Assembly: GCA_963978895.1 (NCBI GenBank)
Contig: OZ022242.1
Span: 22,657,629 to 22,721,628, forward strand
DNA: 64,000 bases
DNA from: Erpobdella octoculata
Taxonomy: Eukaryota; Annelida; Clitellata; Hirudinida; Erpobdellidae
Direction of reading: 5' to 3'
Part shown: piece after piece, positions 34,867 to 50,454 of the stretch
How positions within the stretch are numbered: the stretch's first letter is position 1
Layout of the letters: each line of letters begins with the position of its first letter
Program-made: the position numbers and the translations under genes
The notes under the pieces: generated by a model
Databases searched by the model: none
The model's input: the letters and a program-made list of their open reading frames with translations, nothing else
What the model was told of the DNA's origin: nothing

Positions 34867-35440
34867 CTAGCGGAGGTACCCGGCGTTGCCCGGGGTTTTT
34901 AAAGGTTTTTCTAATGCTTGTCTCTCTCGCTCCCGTTTCCTTCTCCGCTTGTTTTCCCGCTCCCGGTCGCTTTTCCGTTCCTGCTTGCTCTCCCGTTCTC
35001 GGTCGGTTTTTCCTCCCAGTCGCTTACCCGTTCCCGGTCGGTTTTTTGCTCCAGGCTGTTTTTCCGCTCCCAGACGCTTTCCCGTTTCCGGTTGTTTTCC
35101 CGCTCCCGGTCGATTTCCCGTTCCGGGTTGCTTTCCCGCTCTCGATCACTTTTCCTCTTTCGGTCGCTTTTCCGCTCCCGGTTGCTTTCCCATTCCCGGT
35201 CGCTTTCTCGGTCGCGTTCCCTTTCCCGCTCGATCTTTCGCTCTCAGTTGGCTTCCCGTTTCGCTCATTTATGTATATATATATATATATATATATAGCC
35301 CCGCTCGCTCACCCGCTCCACTCCGCTCATTTTGAGACGGATTTCAATTTTTTTTCTCTATATTTGATTCCCCTTGACACTCAAAGTTGTGTAAAAATTT
35401 AATTACGATCGGATGAATGGTGTAGCAATGCATAAAGGAC
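34867..35440 (-). mobile_element. Small Helitron-like element, minus strand
   Basis: The plus strand begins CTAGCGGAGGTACCCGGCG at 34867, so the element's 3' end is CTAG preceded by the stem CCCGG-GCAACG-CCGGG. It then carries GC-rich 18-bp-like repeats (34950-35260), a short (TA)n tract, the AAAATGAGCGGAG block and the 5' box with TGCATTGCTACACCATTCAT. The open Pro/Arg-rich frames through it are repeat artefacts. Confidence 0.75.
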
Positions 35441-35460
35441 ATACATACATACATATATAT

Positions 35461-38077
<2,617 letters not shown>

Positions 38078-38160
<83 letters not shown>
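38078..38160. repeat. (TA)n microsatellite
   Basis: TA tract between the Helentron A 3' end and the 297-bp array. Confidence 0.95.
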
Positions 38161-40432
38161 GTAAGACTCTACTAGGAATCGAACCCACGTGTCTACGGCA
38201 ACACCGCCTTGCCTAAATGCAAGCGCTCTTACCAACTGAGCCACCGACCATCCCCAAAAAAGGATGGCTAGAAGTCCCAGTCTTTCGGAGCTACTTAACA
38301 TTAGACTACGACTATGATAGGCTCAGAACTCCTTATTTCGGTTCGACAACTAGACTGCTGCCAGATAGGTAATTTATGAAGTGAAACATTGCGTTGAAAT
38401 GTTTCGAGAGGCCACAAATAGGATGACTAACTGTCACCACAAGTAACGCAAATATTTGTAAGACTCTACTAGGAATCGAACCCACGTGTCTACGGCAACA
38501 CCGCCTTGCCTAAATGCAAGCGCTCTTACCAACTGAGCCACCGACCATCCCCAAAAAAGGATGGCTAGAAGTCCCAGTCTTTCGGAGCTACTTAACATTA
38601 GACTACGACTATGATAGGCTCAGAACTCCTTATTTCGGTTCGACAACTAGACTGCTGCCAGATAGGTAATTTATGAAGTGAAACATTGCGTTGAAATGTT
38701 TCGAGAGGCCACAAATAGGATGACTAACTGTCACCACAAGTAACGCAAATATTTGTAAGACTCTACTAGGAATCGAACCCACGTGTCTACGGCAACACCG
38801 CCTTGCCTAAATGCAAGCGCTCTTACCAACTGAGCCACCGACCATCCCCAAAAAAGGATGGCTAGAAGTCCCAGTCTTTCGGAGCTACTTAACATTAGAC
38901 TACGACTATGATAGGCTCAGAACTCCTTATTTCGGTTCGACAACTAGACTGCTGCCAGATAGGTAATTTATGAAGTGAAACATTGCGTTGAAATGTTTCG
39001 AGAGGCCACAAATAGGATGACTAACTGTCACCACAAGTAACGCAAATATTTGTAAGACTCTACTAGGAATCGAACCCACGTGTCTACGGCAACACCGCCT
39101 TGCCTAAATGCAAGCGCTCTTACCAACTGAGCCACCGACCATCCCCAAAAAAGGATGGCTAGAAGTCCCAGTCTTTCGGAGCTACTTAACATTAGACTAC
39201 GACTATGATAGGCTCAGAACTCCTTATTTCGGTTCGACAACTAGACTGCTGCCAGATAGGTAATTTATGAAGTGAAACATTGCGTTGAAATGTTTCGAGA
39301 GGCCACAAATAGGATGACTAACTGTCACCACAAGTAACGCAAATATTTGTAAGACTCTACTAGGAATCGAACCCACGTGTCTACGGCAACACCGCCTTGC
39401 CTAAATGCAAGCGCTCTTACCAACTGAGCCACCGACCATCCCCAAAAAAGGATGGCTAGAAGTCCCAGTCTTTCGGAGCTACTTAACATTAGACTACGAC
39501 TATGATAGGCTCAGAACTCCTTATTTCGGTTCGACAACTAGACTGCTGCCAGATAGGTAATTTATGAAGTGAAACATTGCGTTGAAATGTTTCGAGAGGC
39601 CACAAATAGGATGACTAACTGTCACCACAAGTAACGCAAATATTTGTAAGACTCTACTAGGAATCGAACCCACGTGTCTACGGCAACACCGCCTTGCCTA
39701 AATGCAAGCGCTCTTACCAACTGAGCCACCGACCATCCCCAAAAAAGGATGGCTAGAAGTCCCAGTCTTTCGGAGCTACTTAACATTAGACTACGACTAT
39801 GATAGGCTCAGAACTCCTTATTTCGGTTCGACAACTAGACTGCTGCCAGATAGGTAATTTATGAAGTGAAACATTGCGTTGAAATGTTTCGAGAGGCCAC
39901 AAATAGGATGACTAACTGTCACCACAAGTAACGCAAATATTTGTAAGACTCTACTAGGAATCGAACCCACGTGTCTACGGCAACACCGCCTTGCCTAAAT
40001 GCAAGCGCTCTTACCAACTGAGCCACCGACCATCCCCAAAAAAGGATGGCTAGAAGTCCCAGTCTTTCGGAGCTACTTAACATTAGACTACGACTATGAT
40101 AGGCTCAGAACTCCTTATTTCGGTTCGACAACTAGACTGCTGCCAGATAGGTAATTTATGAAGTGAAACATTGCGTTGAAATGTTTCGAGAGGCCACAAA
40201 TAGGATGACTAACTGTCACCACAAGTAACGCAAATATTTGTAAGACTCTACTAGGAATCGAACCCACGTGTCTACGGCAACACCGCCTTGCCTAAATGCA
40301 AGCGCTCTTACCAACTGAGCCACCGACCATCCCCAAAAAAGGATGGCTAGAAGTCCCAGTCTTTCGGAGCTACTTAACATTAGACTACGACTATGATAGG
40401 CTCAGAACTCCTTATTTCGGTTCGACAACTAG
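38161..40432 (-). repeat. Tandem array: 7.65 copies of a 297-bp tRNA-headed unit
   Basis: Units start at 38161, 38458, 38755, 39052, 39349, 39646, 39943 and 40240 (the last cut at 40432). By eye the copies are identical. Each unit holds, on the minus strand, a tRNA-like head. It has D-arm/A-box GGCTCAGTTGGTAAGAGC, a CTTGC/GCAAG stem, an arm GGTGT/ACACG like the long variable arm of Leu/Ser tRNAs, and B-box GGGTTCGATTCC. A body with GTGGTGACAGTTAGTCATCC follows. The head lies in a SINE-type unit rather than a tRNA gene, since no full acceptor stem pairs. Confidence 0.93.
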
Positions 40433-41053
<621 letters not shown>

Positions 41054-41217
41054 ATATCAATGATACAAATTTTTTATTTAATAACTACTATACGACTAAT
41101 TACGTAAGCGTGACAGAATCAGTAAGTGAGTGTGACGAAGGCTACTATATTATATATGATTGCGTAATATTGGTTGATGACTGCGTAATAGCAGGGTATA
41201 TAAGCGTGAATGGCTTG

Positions 41218-41541
41218 ACTCGTATCTGGAAAGAGCCTGTTTCTCTTGGGGGTGTTGACATTTTTTTTTACATTTTTCACTTAATGATAAAGCTATTAAT
41301 TAATTTACTATTTCTGTCTTTTTTTATATTTATATTTTGTTCTATAATAGTTTATAGTCCTTTACACCAAGTAATTTAAGATTGATACTCTTCGTTACGA
41401 GTGCACGCCGCGTCAGACTCGCAGCGATCCAAAAAAGACAAAAATAGAAAATTAATTAATAGCTTTATCATTAAGTGAAAAATGTAAAAAAAAAGAAATG
41501 TCAACACCCCCAAGAGAAACAGGCTCTCTCCAGATACGAGT
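41218..41541. mobile_element. Fold-back element with about 110-bp arms
   Basis: The left arm 41218-41326 (ACTCGTATCTGGAAAGAGCC...) and right arm 41431-41541 are near-perfect reverse complements with a few small differences. The loop of about 104 bp contains AGTTTATAGTCCTTTACACC, also found at 45005 beside Helentron B. Confidence 0.8.
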
Positions 41542-41638
41542 GAAAGCCTGGTGCTCCTGCGCCATAATTTAAAAATATTTAACTTTAAATATTAACTATA
41601 AAGTAACTATTATTTGAATTCTATTGAAATCTATATAT

Positions 41639-41915
41639 ATAAAACTCAAATACCACTGACTGACTGACTGACTCATCACGAAATCGCAAAAACCACTGAA
41701 CGGATTGTAATGAAATTTGGAAGATATCTTTCTCTTGAGCCTTAGGTGCTCACTAAGAAAGGGTTTTAAAAATTTCGGCCTGGATCTCCTTATTTCGAAG
41801 AATATACAATGCGTAATCTGTTTGTATTGAAACGAGTCGGGGGTGGGTAAAATGCAGACCGCGGACTTATCTATATATATATATATAAAAATGAATGTTT
41901 GTATATATGTATGTA
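41639..41915 (+). mobile_element. Two 5' ends of Helitron/Helentron-like elements
   Basis: TCTATATATATAAAACTCAA starts one at about 41633, with the AACGGATTGTAATGAAATTT block. TCTATATATATATATATAAA at about 41870 then starts a second, cut at 41915 by the inserted minus-strand element. Confidence 0.6.
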
Positions 41916-42645
<730 letters not shown>

Positions 42646-42660
42646 ACCTATATACATACA

Positions 42661-44986
42661 CTAGCGGACCCGGCAAACTTCCTTTTACCTTAAAGAGTAT
42701 TTTTTAAGCAATAAAGAACATTAATAACAAATATATATATATATATAAGTTTAAAAGAAAACAAAATAAAAAAACGTTCACTTTAATAGTTTATTAGAAA
42801 AACATTGGTTGAACTCGGGTCGATTCTCTTTAATCCAGCACTTTATAATACACTATGTTTTTTGTTTTATTATCGGGCGAAAAAACAAATAAATCTGATG
42901 GTCTGCCGACACGTGAACACGCCACATACAATTGACCATGAGAAAAACATGCATTATCCAAGTTCAGACCACAAACACTCAAAGATTGGCCTTGTGATTT
43001 GTTAATCGTCATAGCAAATGCTAGGCGAATCGGAAATTGAATTTTTTTAAAACCGCACTGCCTTGCTTCCGACGTTGAAATTTCTTTGATGAAGCGTTCC
43101 AAGTGTAATAACGTGGCATCTCCGAGTAAAGCAACGTTGGTGCAAATGGAACGCTTTGGCAAATCGCAAAAAAACTCGTTAATGTTGTTGCTGGAGGTGT
43201 TTCAGCACGTTGAATAATATTCGACGCGTTAATATAAACTCGTTGACCATTCTCCAGATGCACAGCCAAATGGACAACAGTGGGATGACGTTCGTGAAAA
43301 GAGAATGAGAATATACGCCAAATTGCCTCATTGCAGTTCACATATCTACCAATTTGATAGCGTCTAATCTCGTCATTATCTGAGCTTTGAATGCCAAAAA
43401 CTGCCATATCGCTGCCTTTCGTTACATATTTGCAGATGTACTTAATTGACTTTACAGAATTGCAATACTCAACATTGCAATGTGTCTTGAATGTTTTGGA
43501 AAGAAGTGTCGAATATGGAACAATCCAACTGTTGTCAACCACGAAATCGTTTCCTTTCACTTTCTTTGTGACAGTTCGACCGTTATCATCGGGTGATCGA
43601 CGTCGATATAATGGATAGCCATCAGTGCCAGTGATGGTCTCTGTCGTAAATTTTCGTGGATAACGTTTGGAACACTTGCCGCCGACCATGCACGGTGATT
43701 GGCGGTTGATGGCGACACACGGTCCATGAATCATATTTATAACTACCACATAATGTAGGTCTGGATCGATTTCGGGATCAGCAATCTCGGCATTTATGAT
43801 ATCATCTATTTGGTCAGGTCTAATTTTTTCAACTAACCAAATGAGAATGTGTGCATGAGGCAAGTCTCGTTTTTGCCATTCGATTGAATACATCCAGCAT
43901 CGAGTATCACCAAAAACGTGTTGCTTTACAATGTAGTTCATCAGCGACCGAATTTTTTGTTTGAAGACACGTGCGGTGATGTCGTGCCGATCACTTGATG
44001 TTTGTCCGGGAAGCAGCATTTGAACAATTTCAATCCACTTTGGATTACAGGTGAAAAAATGAATAGATCTGGCCGACCGTAATGACGAACATATGTCATT
44101 GCATCCTGCGCATATTCATGCATATGACGCGGACTACCTTGATAAGTAGCCGGTGGAATAGTTAATCGACCAATGTTAGCTGCATCTCCTTCGGTGCTCT
44201 TGTCTTCGAGAAGCACGAAGCCGGGCCATACTAACGCGGCGCCTTTCTCGCGCTAATTCCAGTTCTTCCGCGGTGGATTGGTTAACATTGTTCCGATGCC
44301 TAATTGCCTGACGGCTATTTTGTGAAAGATTAGATCTTCTGGGTCGCGGCATTGTTTTGTCATTAATAATGTTTTTGTTAAAAGTAATAAAACTTTAAAA
44401 CTCGCAAATTAATTCCAACGAACGAAAATATAATATTGACAGAACAGCATTGACACTTTGTTAATGCCAAATGGAAAACGGAAAATGCGAAACTAAAAAT
44501 CATAAATCTATGCTAAAAATATCTTTTATATTTTTATGGCCCATAAACAATTATTTTATTTTATATTTTAATTGAAAAAGATATTTACTTAATTTTTTCT
44601 GTGAGATTTTCAATTGTAAACAATGAAATAGTCAGAAAATTTAATAACATGCGCTCTACCCCATTTGCGCATAAATGTCATGTCGCGGAAAATTAAACAT
44701 CTGTATATCTCGATAACTCAAATTCCAAATTGAAAATTTATTTTGTCCGTAAGACCAAATAGAGGGTGCTCTACAACTTTGCCATTTGAAGTTTTTTTCT
44801 AGGACGCACTGTTAAGGCTGTATAGCTACCGGGGTACATACTGCGGTCCCCATGGGCCACTCCATGATACAATGTCAAATGTTTTTAGTTATTCTGTTAA
44901 TAGGAGCTGAGAGAAATCCAATAAATCAAAAATCTATAAAATCGGTTCAGCCGTTCTTGAGTTATAAGTGTCGTAACACAAACCCT
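42661..44986 (-). mobile_element. Helentron copy B (internally deleted), minus strand
   Basis: The 3' end CTAGCGGACCCGGCAAACTT lies at 42661 (plus reading). The 5' end at about 44985 has the GGTTTGTGTTACGAC and AACGGCTGAACCGATTTTAT blocks of copy A. It has two internal deletions in the coding region. Confidence 0.85.
42830..44355 (-). pseudogene. Helentron Rep/helicase gene with HUH Rep kept, most of helicase deleted
   Basis: The ORF start at 44353 encodes MPRPRRSNLSQNSRQAIRHR, as in copy A. It jumps at about 44205 to STEGDAANIGRLTIPPATY, losing most of the N-terminal domain. PRHMHEYAQDAMTYVRHYG follows, then a frameshift near 44040. The Rep domain (44019-43021) has the HUH motif LPHAHILIWL and the later conserved SIKYICKYVTKGSD and RYVNCNEAIWRI. 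After YYTWNASSKKFQRRKQG it jumps (about 43045) to the end of a Pif1-type helicase: IQFPIRLAFAMTINKSQGQS and then HGQLYVACSRV (motifs V-VI), stop at 42830. Walker A and B are gone. Rep nicks and joins DNA ends, and the helicase unwinds; this copy cannot do both. Confidence 0.85.
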
Positions 44987-45182
44987 TTTTTTTTTTTTAT
45001 AATAGTTTATAGTCCTTTACACCAAGTGTTTTAAGACTGAAACGGCTGTGTCGGAAGCACCTAAGTACTTCCAGTCGTGGATCATAATTTGATCCTTTTA
45101 ACTTTTCCCTCCTCCTTTCTCCAGGCTTGGGACTGGCTTGCAAAAGCAAGGCGGAGTTTAACACAAACCCGACTTCCTTTTA

Positions 45183-46475
45183 TATATATAGATGTATGTA
45201 TGTATATAGGTATGTTATTTATGCATTGCTACACCATTCATCCGATCGTAATGAAATTTTCACACAACCTTGAGAGTCAAGGGGAATCAAATATAGAGAA
45301 ATTTTTTTTGAAATCCGTCACAAAATGAGCGGAGCGGAGCGGGTGAGCGAGCGGGAACTATATATATATATATGTATGTGCGTATGTATGTGTGTATGTA
45401 TGTATGTGTATGTGCATGTATGTGTGTCTGTGTGTGTGTTTATGTATGTATGTATGTATGTATGTATGTATGTATGTATGTATGTATGTATGTATGTATG
45501 TATGTATGTATGTATGTATGTATGTATGTATGTATGTATGTATGTATGTGTTTTTACAATATTTCGGCACTAAATGCTCATTCAAAGTATGTAAGTATGT
45601 ATGTATGTATGTATGTATGTATGTATGTATGTATGTATGTATGTATTAGAGAGTGACACGGTAATACCGACCGCGGTAAATACCGCGGTAACGGGAACAA
45701 ATTTCAATAATTTCACCATTACCACGCGGTAACGGGGAAAAATGGGGGAAAAATTTGCGGTAATGGGGAAAATTTTGACGGTAATTCCGCGGGAACGGTA
45801 ATGAAGTTTTAAACTAATTTTTAAAAATTCAAAAAAATATTTTTAATTTTTTTTGTACTTTTTTTTATCGTCTTTGTACTTTGTTTTATCGTTTTTGTAC
45901 TTAGTTTAGCTAATTCTACCGGAGTATCTTTCTTTTTGTATTTCATTTCACTTGGTTTTGAATCGGGTTAATTTCAATAGTACATTTTCGCTTGTAGTTT
46001 TAAATAACATTGAAATGGGAAAATGCGACATCGAAAAATTAATTTCAATTAAAAGTGAACGCTTGCGATTCGACAAATGTCAAGGCACTCATGGATTGAA
46101 GAACTAATATTTTTTACTTTCTTATTTCATTTAAAACATAACTATCTTTTTGCAAATTTTTTCAATAATTAACTTCAAATAAACTTGCATACAAATTTAA
46201 AATGCGGGGACAATGAGGGTTTGGGAATGATAGCTGCGGAGATGGGGACATTGAGGGGATGGGGTGGGGATGGGGACATGGGGCGAAGGGACAGTGAGGG
46301 AACGGGAAGAGAGTTTTCTTTGCGGGGTGGGGATGGGGAAGAAATGTTGTCCCCGTGTCACTCTCTAGTATGTATGTATGTATGTAGAATCGGATCTAGG
46401 GGGTCAACTGAGAGCGAAAGAATGAGCGGGAAAGCGACAAGGAACGGATAACGACCGGGAGCGGGAGTGTGTATG
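45183..46475 (+). mobile_element. Helitron-like element split by a hAT MITE
   Basis: Blocks in plus order are the 5' box (45225-45290), GAGCGGAGCGGGTGAGCGAG, a short TA tract, (TATG)n (45443-45549), TTTCGGCACTAAATGCTCAT and (TATG)n (45590-45646). The MITE 45647-46367 follows, then (TATG), GAATCGGATCTAGGG, and AGCGACAAGGAACGGATAAC ending near 46470 without CTAG. Confidence 0.7.
45647..46367. mobile_element. hAT-like MITE inserted in a (TATG)n microsatellite
   Basis: The ends TAGAGAGTGACACGG (left) and TAGAGAGTGACACGGGG (right, complement) are inverted repeats. The flanking 8 bp are GTATGTAT on both sides, as expected inside TATG repeats. Subterminal regions are rich in CGCGGTAA (left) and GGGGATGGGGAC (right). 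Confidence 0.85.
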
Positions 46476-46486
46476 TATCTATGTAT

Positions 46487-46800
46487 GTATGTTACATACA
46501 GTATGTATGTATGTATGTATGTATGTATGTATGTATGTATGTATGTGTGTGTGTTATAACTCTTTGCGAGCTTTCGTCGCCGAAGGTCTTCAGAAGAAGA
46601 ACCTCTCATTTTTAGCGTTTCGCCCCTTAAACTTCTTGACGCTTTTAAGAGAGGTGGGCCCACGTCCGTTGATTAGGCGGACGCCCTTCGGCGAGAAAAA
46701 TTTCCAAATTCCTAACTTGAAACACGAAAATTCAAAGTTCAGCAGAAAACTGTTCGAAACAAAACTTGAAATCGCCGGAACGATTATCGCTCAATGTAAA
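46487..46800. other. (TATG)n tract and trailer of the next gene fragment
   Basis: (TATG)n at 46500-46546. 46560-46800 is moderately GC-rich, with no ORF recognised, and may be the 3' UTR of the minus-strand fragment that follows. Confidence 0.5.
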
Positions 46801-47405
46801 CAAGGCTAAACCATTTCGTGTGCATCTTGTAGCGCTTTCTTTTTTCTATTAGCGAAAATCCAAAAAGATGCAGCTTCAGCTGTCTGGGAGATCTCCTTGA
46901 TGGCTCGAGTTTTTTCTCGGTTTCAAAAACCAAGAGCTTTCAGCAGTTTTAACATTGAGCTGCTAACCAACCCTCGAACGCCAACCTCGACTGCAAAAAT
47001 GTCAGTCCTGAACCCTTTGGCATTCAAATCACATGCTAAATCCCTATATCTCTCCTCTTTGAAAATATTGCTAGATTCCATGTTACTTTCCCATGGCACA
47101 GTGAGTTCGATCAGGAGCAGTGTCTTGGCCAAGTCAGAATATATAATTATATCCGGCTTTAAACCGCTAGATCTCACAGCTTCTGGAAATTTTCTTTCGC
47201 CATCCCAATCAGCCGAAACCGACCAATCGTCGGCAGCACCCATCACACATTCAAAGTCTCTAGTAGATCTGAACCTGTGGAACTTCAGATTGCCTTCTCT
47301 CAAAAAGTAGATTTTCCTTTTCTGCTGTATTCCTCTTGTTTTTGCTTTCTTACACGCTTCTTTGACGAAGTCAAGCAATTTTCGGAGTACTTGGTTATGG
47401 CGCCA
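46800..47405 (-). pseudogene. Retroelement-associated domain protein, possible PD-(D/E)XK nuclease, broken
   Basis: Read from 47405 down: WRHNQVLRKLLDFVKEACKK, WSVSADWDGERKFPE, LKPDIIIYSDLAKTLLLIEL, TVPWESNMESSNIF and FAVEVGVRGLVSSSMLKLL. After a frameshift near 46923 it continues RAIKEISQTAEAASFWIFA. I recall this protein tail as a recurrent one near reverse transcriptases in invertebrate genomes. The spacing D-x(n)-E-x-T with a following basic helix looks PD-(D/E)XK-like, but that is inference. Its upstream part is cut by a hAT end at 47408, exactly within the WRHNQVL motif neighbourhood. Confidence 0.55.
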
Positions 47406-47407
47406 AG

Positions 47408-47870
47408 CAGTGATATTTCAGTTACAACTTTTCAGTTACAGTTACAGTTAAAGTTACAACATTTTTCAGTTTCAGTTAAAGTTATTTTTCCACAAACATT
47501 TTTCAGTTACTATTACACTTATTTATTTTTAAGTTAAAGTTACAGTTAACTGTAGATTCTATACACAGCCAAAAAAATTTTTATTTATTTACAAAATGGT
47601 AAAACTTCGAGTTCATTTAAAAAAAACACGAGTTTCTAGATTCTTGGAGAGCTTGTTTCTTTTTCCTGCAGTCATATCACTGCAAACCGAAAAGATGCGC
47701 TCCAAATATGCTTCTGAAGCAGGTGCAGAGATAAGGTATTTAGCGAAGGCCGCTATTAGAGGATACACTGTCTCTGAGGCTGTCCAGAAACTTAATCCAG
47801 TTTGATTAGCAGCTAATCTTTCTGAAGCCTCAAGACAAGCATTAAGTTTTTCCTCAAGAGAAAGCGACCG
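47408..47870 (-). pseudogene. hAT element end with transposase dimerisation domain
   Basis: The hAT terminus CAGTGATATTTCAGTTACAA starts at 47408 and is followed by CAGTTACAGTTA-type subterminal repeats. On the minus strand 47613-47870 encodes NQTGLSFWTASETVYPLIAA, then SAPASEAYLERIFS, then RNKLSKNLETRVFF, a typical hAT C-terminal dimerisation domain. The rest of the gene is replaced at 47870 by a Helitron-like element. No right TIR was found. Confidence 0.78.
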
Positions 47871-48199
47871 GGAATGGGAAAGCAACCGGGAGCGGAAAAG
47901 CGACCGAGAGAGGAAAAGTGACCGGGAGCGGGAAAGCAACCCGGAACGGGAAATCGACCTGGAGCGGGAAAAAAACCGGAAACGGGAAAGCGTCTGGGAG
48001 CGGAAAAACGGCCTGGAGCAAAAACAGACCCGGAACGGGAAACCGACCGAGAGGAAAAACCGACCGAGAACGGGAGAGCAAGCAGGAACGGGAAAGCGAC
48101 CGGGAGCGGGAAAACAAGCGGGGAAGGAAACGGGAGCGAGAGAGACAAGCATTAGAAAAACCTTTAAACACCCCGGGCAACGTCGGGTACCTCCGCTAG
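47871..48199 (+). mobile_element. Helitron-like 3' part with GC-rich repeats, ending CTAG
   Basis: The purine-rich repeats (AGCGACCGGGAATGGGAAAG...) end in ACCCCGGGCAACGTCGGG plus TACCTCCGCTAG at 48199. The 5' portion is absent; the upstream neighbour is hAT transposase sequence. Confidence 0.75.
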
Positions 48200-48203
48200 T
48201 GAT

Positions 48204-49230
48204 TAGGGATGTCACGGGTTCCCGAACCCGAGTTCGGTACTACCCGGTTTTTTTGGATACCCGAACTCGTACCCGAAAGTGTGAAAATTTGATACCCGAA
48301 CCCGAAAATGTGAAAACTTGATACCCGAACACGAACCCAAAAATGAGAAAACTTGATACCCGAACCCGAACTCGAACCCGAAAATGTGAAAACTTGATAA
48401 CCGAACCCGAACCGGAAAATTTATAAGCCTAATACCCGAACTCGTAGTTGTGAACAAATAAATATTTTTAACAAATAAATATTTATTCCAGTTTTAAAAA
48501 TAGCAACACAAACAGAGTTTTCATAACTTTTCTAGTTTATTAAAAATGAAATAGCATTAGGAACCGATTTCAATATATTAAAAGTTTTGTTGACGTAACA
48601 TATTATAGCAATCGGGAGCCGTAGAAGTGTAAGCTAGAATACTAATCCGACTGATTACCCGACCGGACCGAGCCGCGAAAAAAATTAATAAATGAAAATA
48701 ATTTAAGAGGTAACGTATTATACTAATCGCAAGCCATACAAGTTTTGTATTATCACCTTTGCGTAACAAATTAAACAAATAGGTCATTTTATTGGTGAGT
48801 GTGTAAGCTAGACCACTAATCCGCCTGATTATCTGGCCGGACCGAGCCGCGAACGAGCTAAAATAATTAAGCCTCCCTCGGCCAAAGAAATCACATTATT
48901 TGGAAAGCTAAAAAAATAACTTGTTAGAGTTTATTCAATACGTGTAATGTCCAATGGATGAATTGATTGCTCTTGTTTGTATATGTATATACACTAGGTA
49001 AATTTAAAATCAATCCAGGAATTTGAAATCATAAGCCAGTACCCGAACCCGAACCCGGATTTTGGAAAACTACAAACCCGAACCCGAAAATCTGAGTTTC
49101 ACAAACCCGAACCCAAAAACTAGTGTTTTACAAACCCAAACCCGAAAACCCTAGTTTCACAAACCCGAAAACTCTAGTTTCACAAACCCGAACCCGAAAA
49201 CTCCAAAAAGTACTACCCGTGACATCCCTA
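48204..49230. mobile_element. hAT-like element with (ACCCGA)-rich subterminal repeats
   Basis: The ends TAGGGATGTCACGGGTTCCC (left) and TAGGGATGTCACGGGTAGTA (right, complement) share 16 bp. Dense TACCCGAACCCGAA-type repeats fill both ends. Flanks CTAGTGAT and GAAATTTT do not match, so no TSD. An internal block (GTGTAAGCTAGAAYACTAATCC type) is duplicated at about 48625 and 48805. Confidence 0.75.
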
Positions 49231-49240
49231 GAAATTTTTA

Positions 49241-49540
49241 AAGAGGCGCCTTAGCACAGTGGTGAAAACAGTTATGCTATCATCCTACCGTCGTGGGTTC
49301 AAATCTCAGTCACGGTGAGGCGTAATTCGGTTGAGCAAGGAATTCACTCACACTGCTCAGGCCAACTCAGCCTTTCATCCTTCACGACTGGGATGTAATA
49401 GGGTTTGGCACATTCCGATTTCGGAAATACGTGCGGGTGGCAGGTAACACTGTGTGATACCATATGCACTAGCAGTTCCAGGCACTGCTGGGGTATTAAT
49501 TGATATACGAAGTAGCGCCCTAATGTTATACATTTGCATT
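49241..49540 (+). mobile_element. tRNA-derived SINE
   Basis: A-box TTAGCACAGTGG and B-box GGGTTCAAATCTC are well spaced. The body has TTGAGCAAGGAATTCACTCA, shared in form with the SINE at 5334-5560, so both may carry one conserved central domain. The 3' end is near 49540 without a clear tail. Confidence 0.75.
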
Positions 49541-49752
49541 TACATTTACGAGTTTTTTTCATTATATGAATTAAATGTTAACAAAAAAATTAGAATTTTT
49601 TTTATTTTATTTATCAATAATTTTATATTAATACATATTTACAACTAAAATTCAACCGAATACGTTGTTCACTGAATCTTGGTTATTATAGTTGGTTATT
49701 AATAGTATAGTTAAATAGTTCCGGGGGTGCGTAATGAAATTCTAATCGGTAA

Positions 49753-50026
49753 TCTATATATATAAAAATGAATGTTTGTATTTATGTTAATGTCCTTTAT
49801 GCATTGCTACACCATTCATCCGATCGTAATGAAATTTTCACACAACCTTGAGAGTCAATGAAAATCAAAACTAAAAAAAATTTTTTTGAAATCCGTCACA
49901 AAATGAGCGGAGCGGAGCGGGTGAGCGAGCGGGAACTATATATATATATGTATGTGCGTATGTATGTGTGTATGTATGTATGTGTATGTGCATGTATGTG
50001 TGTCTGTGTGTGTGTTTATGTATGTA
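49753..50026 (+). mobile_element. 5' half of a Helitron-like element
   Basis: TCTATATATATAAAAATGAA at 49753, the 5' box, GAGCGGAGCGGGTGAGCGAG, a TA tract and TATG repeats. It is cut at 50026 by the minus-strand element that follows. Confidence 0.75.
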
Positions 50027-50412
50027 CTAGCGGAGATACCCGGCGTTGCCCAGGTTTTTTGAGGTTTTTCTAATGTTTGTCTCTTTCTCTCCCGTTTCCT
50101 TTCCCACCTGCTTTCCCACTCCTGTTAGCTTTTCCGTTTTCGGTCGTTTTCCCACTGCCGGTCGCTTTCCCGCTCCCGGTCGCTTTCCCGCTCCCGGTCG
50201 CTTTCCCGCTCCCGGTCGCTTTCCCGCTCCCGGTCGCTTTCCCGCTCCCGGTCGTTTTCCCGTCCCGGTCGCTGCCCCGTTCCCGCTCACGTTTGCTCTC
50301 CCATTCCCGCTCACGCTTGCTTTTCTGTTCCCGCTCGCTGTCCGTTCCGGGTGCTTTCCCGTTTCTATAATAGACAAACTAACCCACAAACATTCATATA
50401 TATATATATATA
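50027..50412 (-). mobile_element. Short complete Helitron-like element, minus strand
   Basis: 3' CTAG at 50027-50030 (complement) with the stem. Six copies of an 18-bp unit (CGGTCGCTTTCCCGCTCC) span about 50158-50260. The 5' end is TATATATATATGAATGTTTG at about 50412. Confidence 0.72.
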
Positions 50413-50454
50413 GTCTTAGCAAATCTATTTTGCGTTTTATAGGCTAACAGAAGT

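Noticed and set aside
34886..35402. Three overlapping Pro/Phe/Arg-rich ORFs as a secreted or membrane protein
   Set aside because: They are different frames of the same GC-rich Helitron-like repeat.
38161..40432. CRISPR array or tRNA gene cluster
   Set aside because: Units are 297 bp with no short-repeat/variable-spacer structure, so not CRISPR. The tRNA-like heads lack a paired acceptor stem and sit in a SINE-type unit, so not functional tRNA genes.
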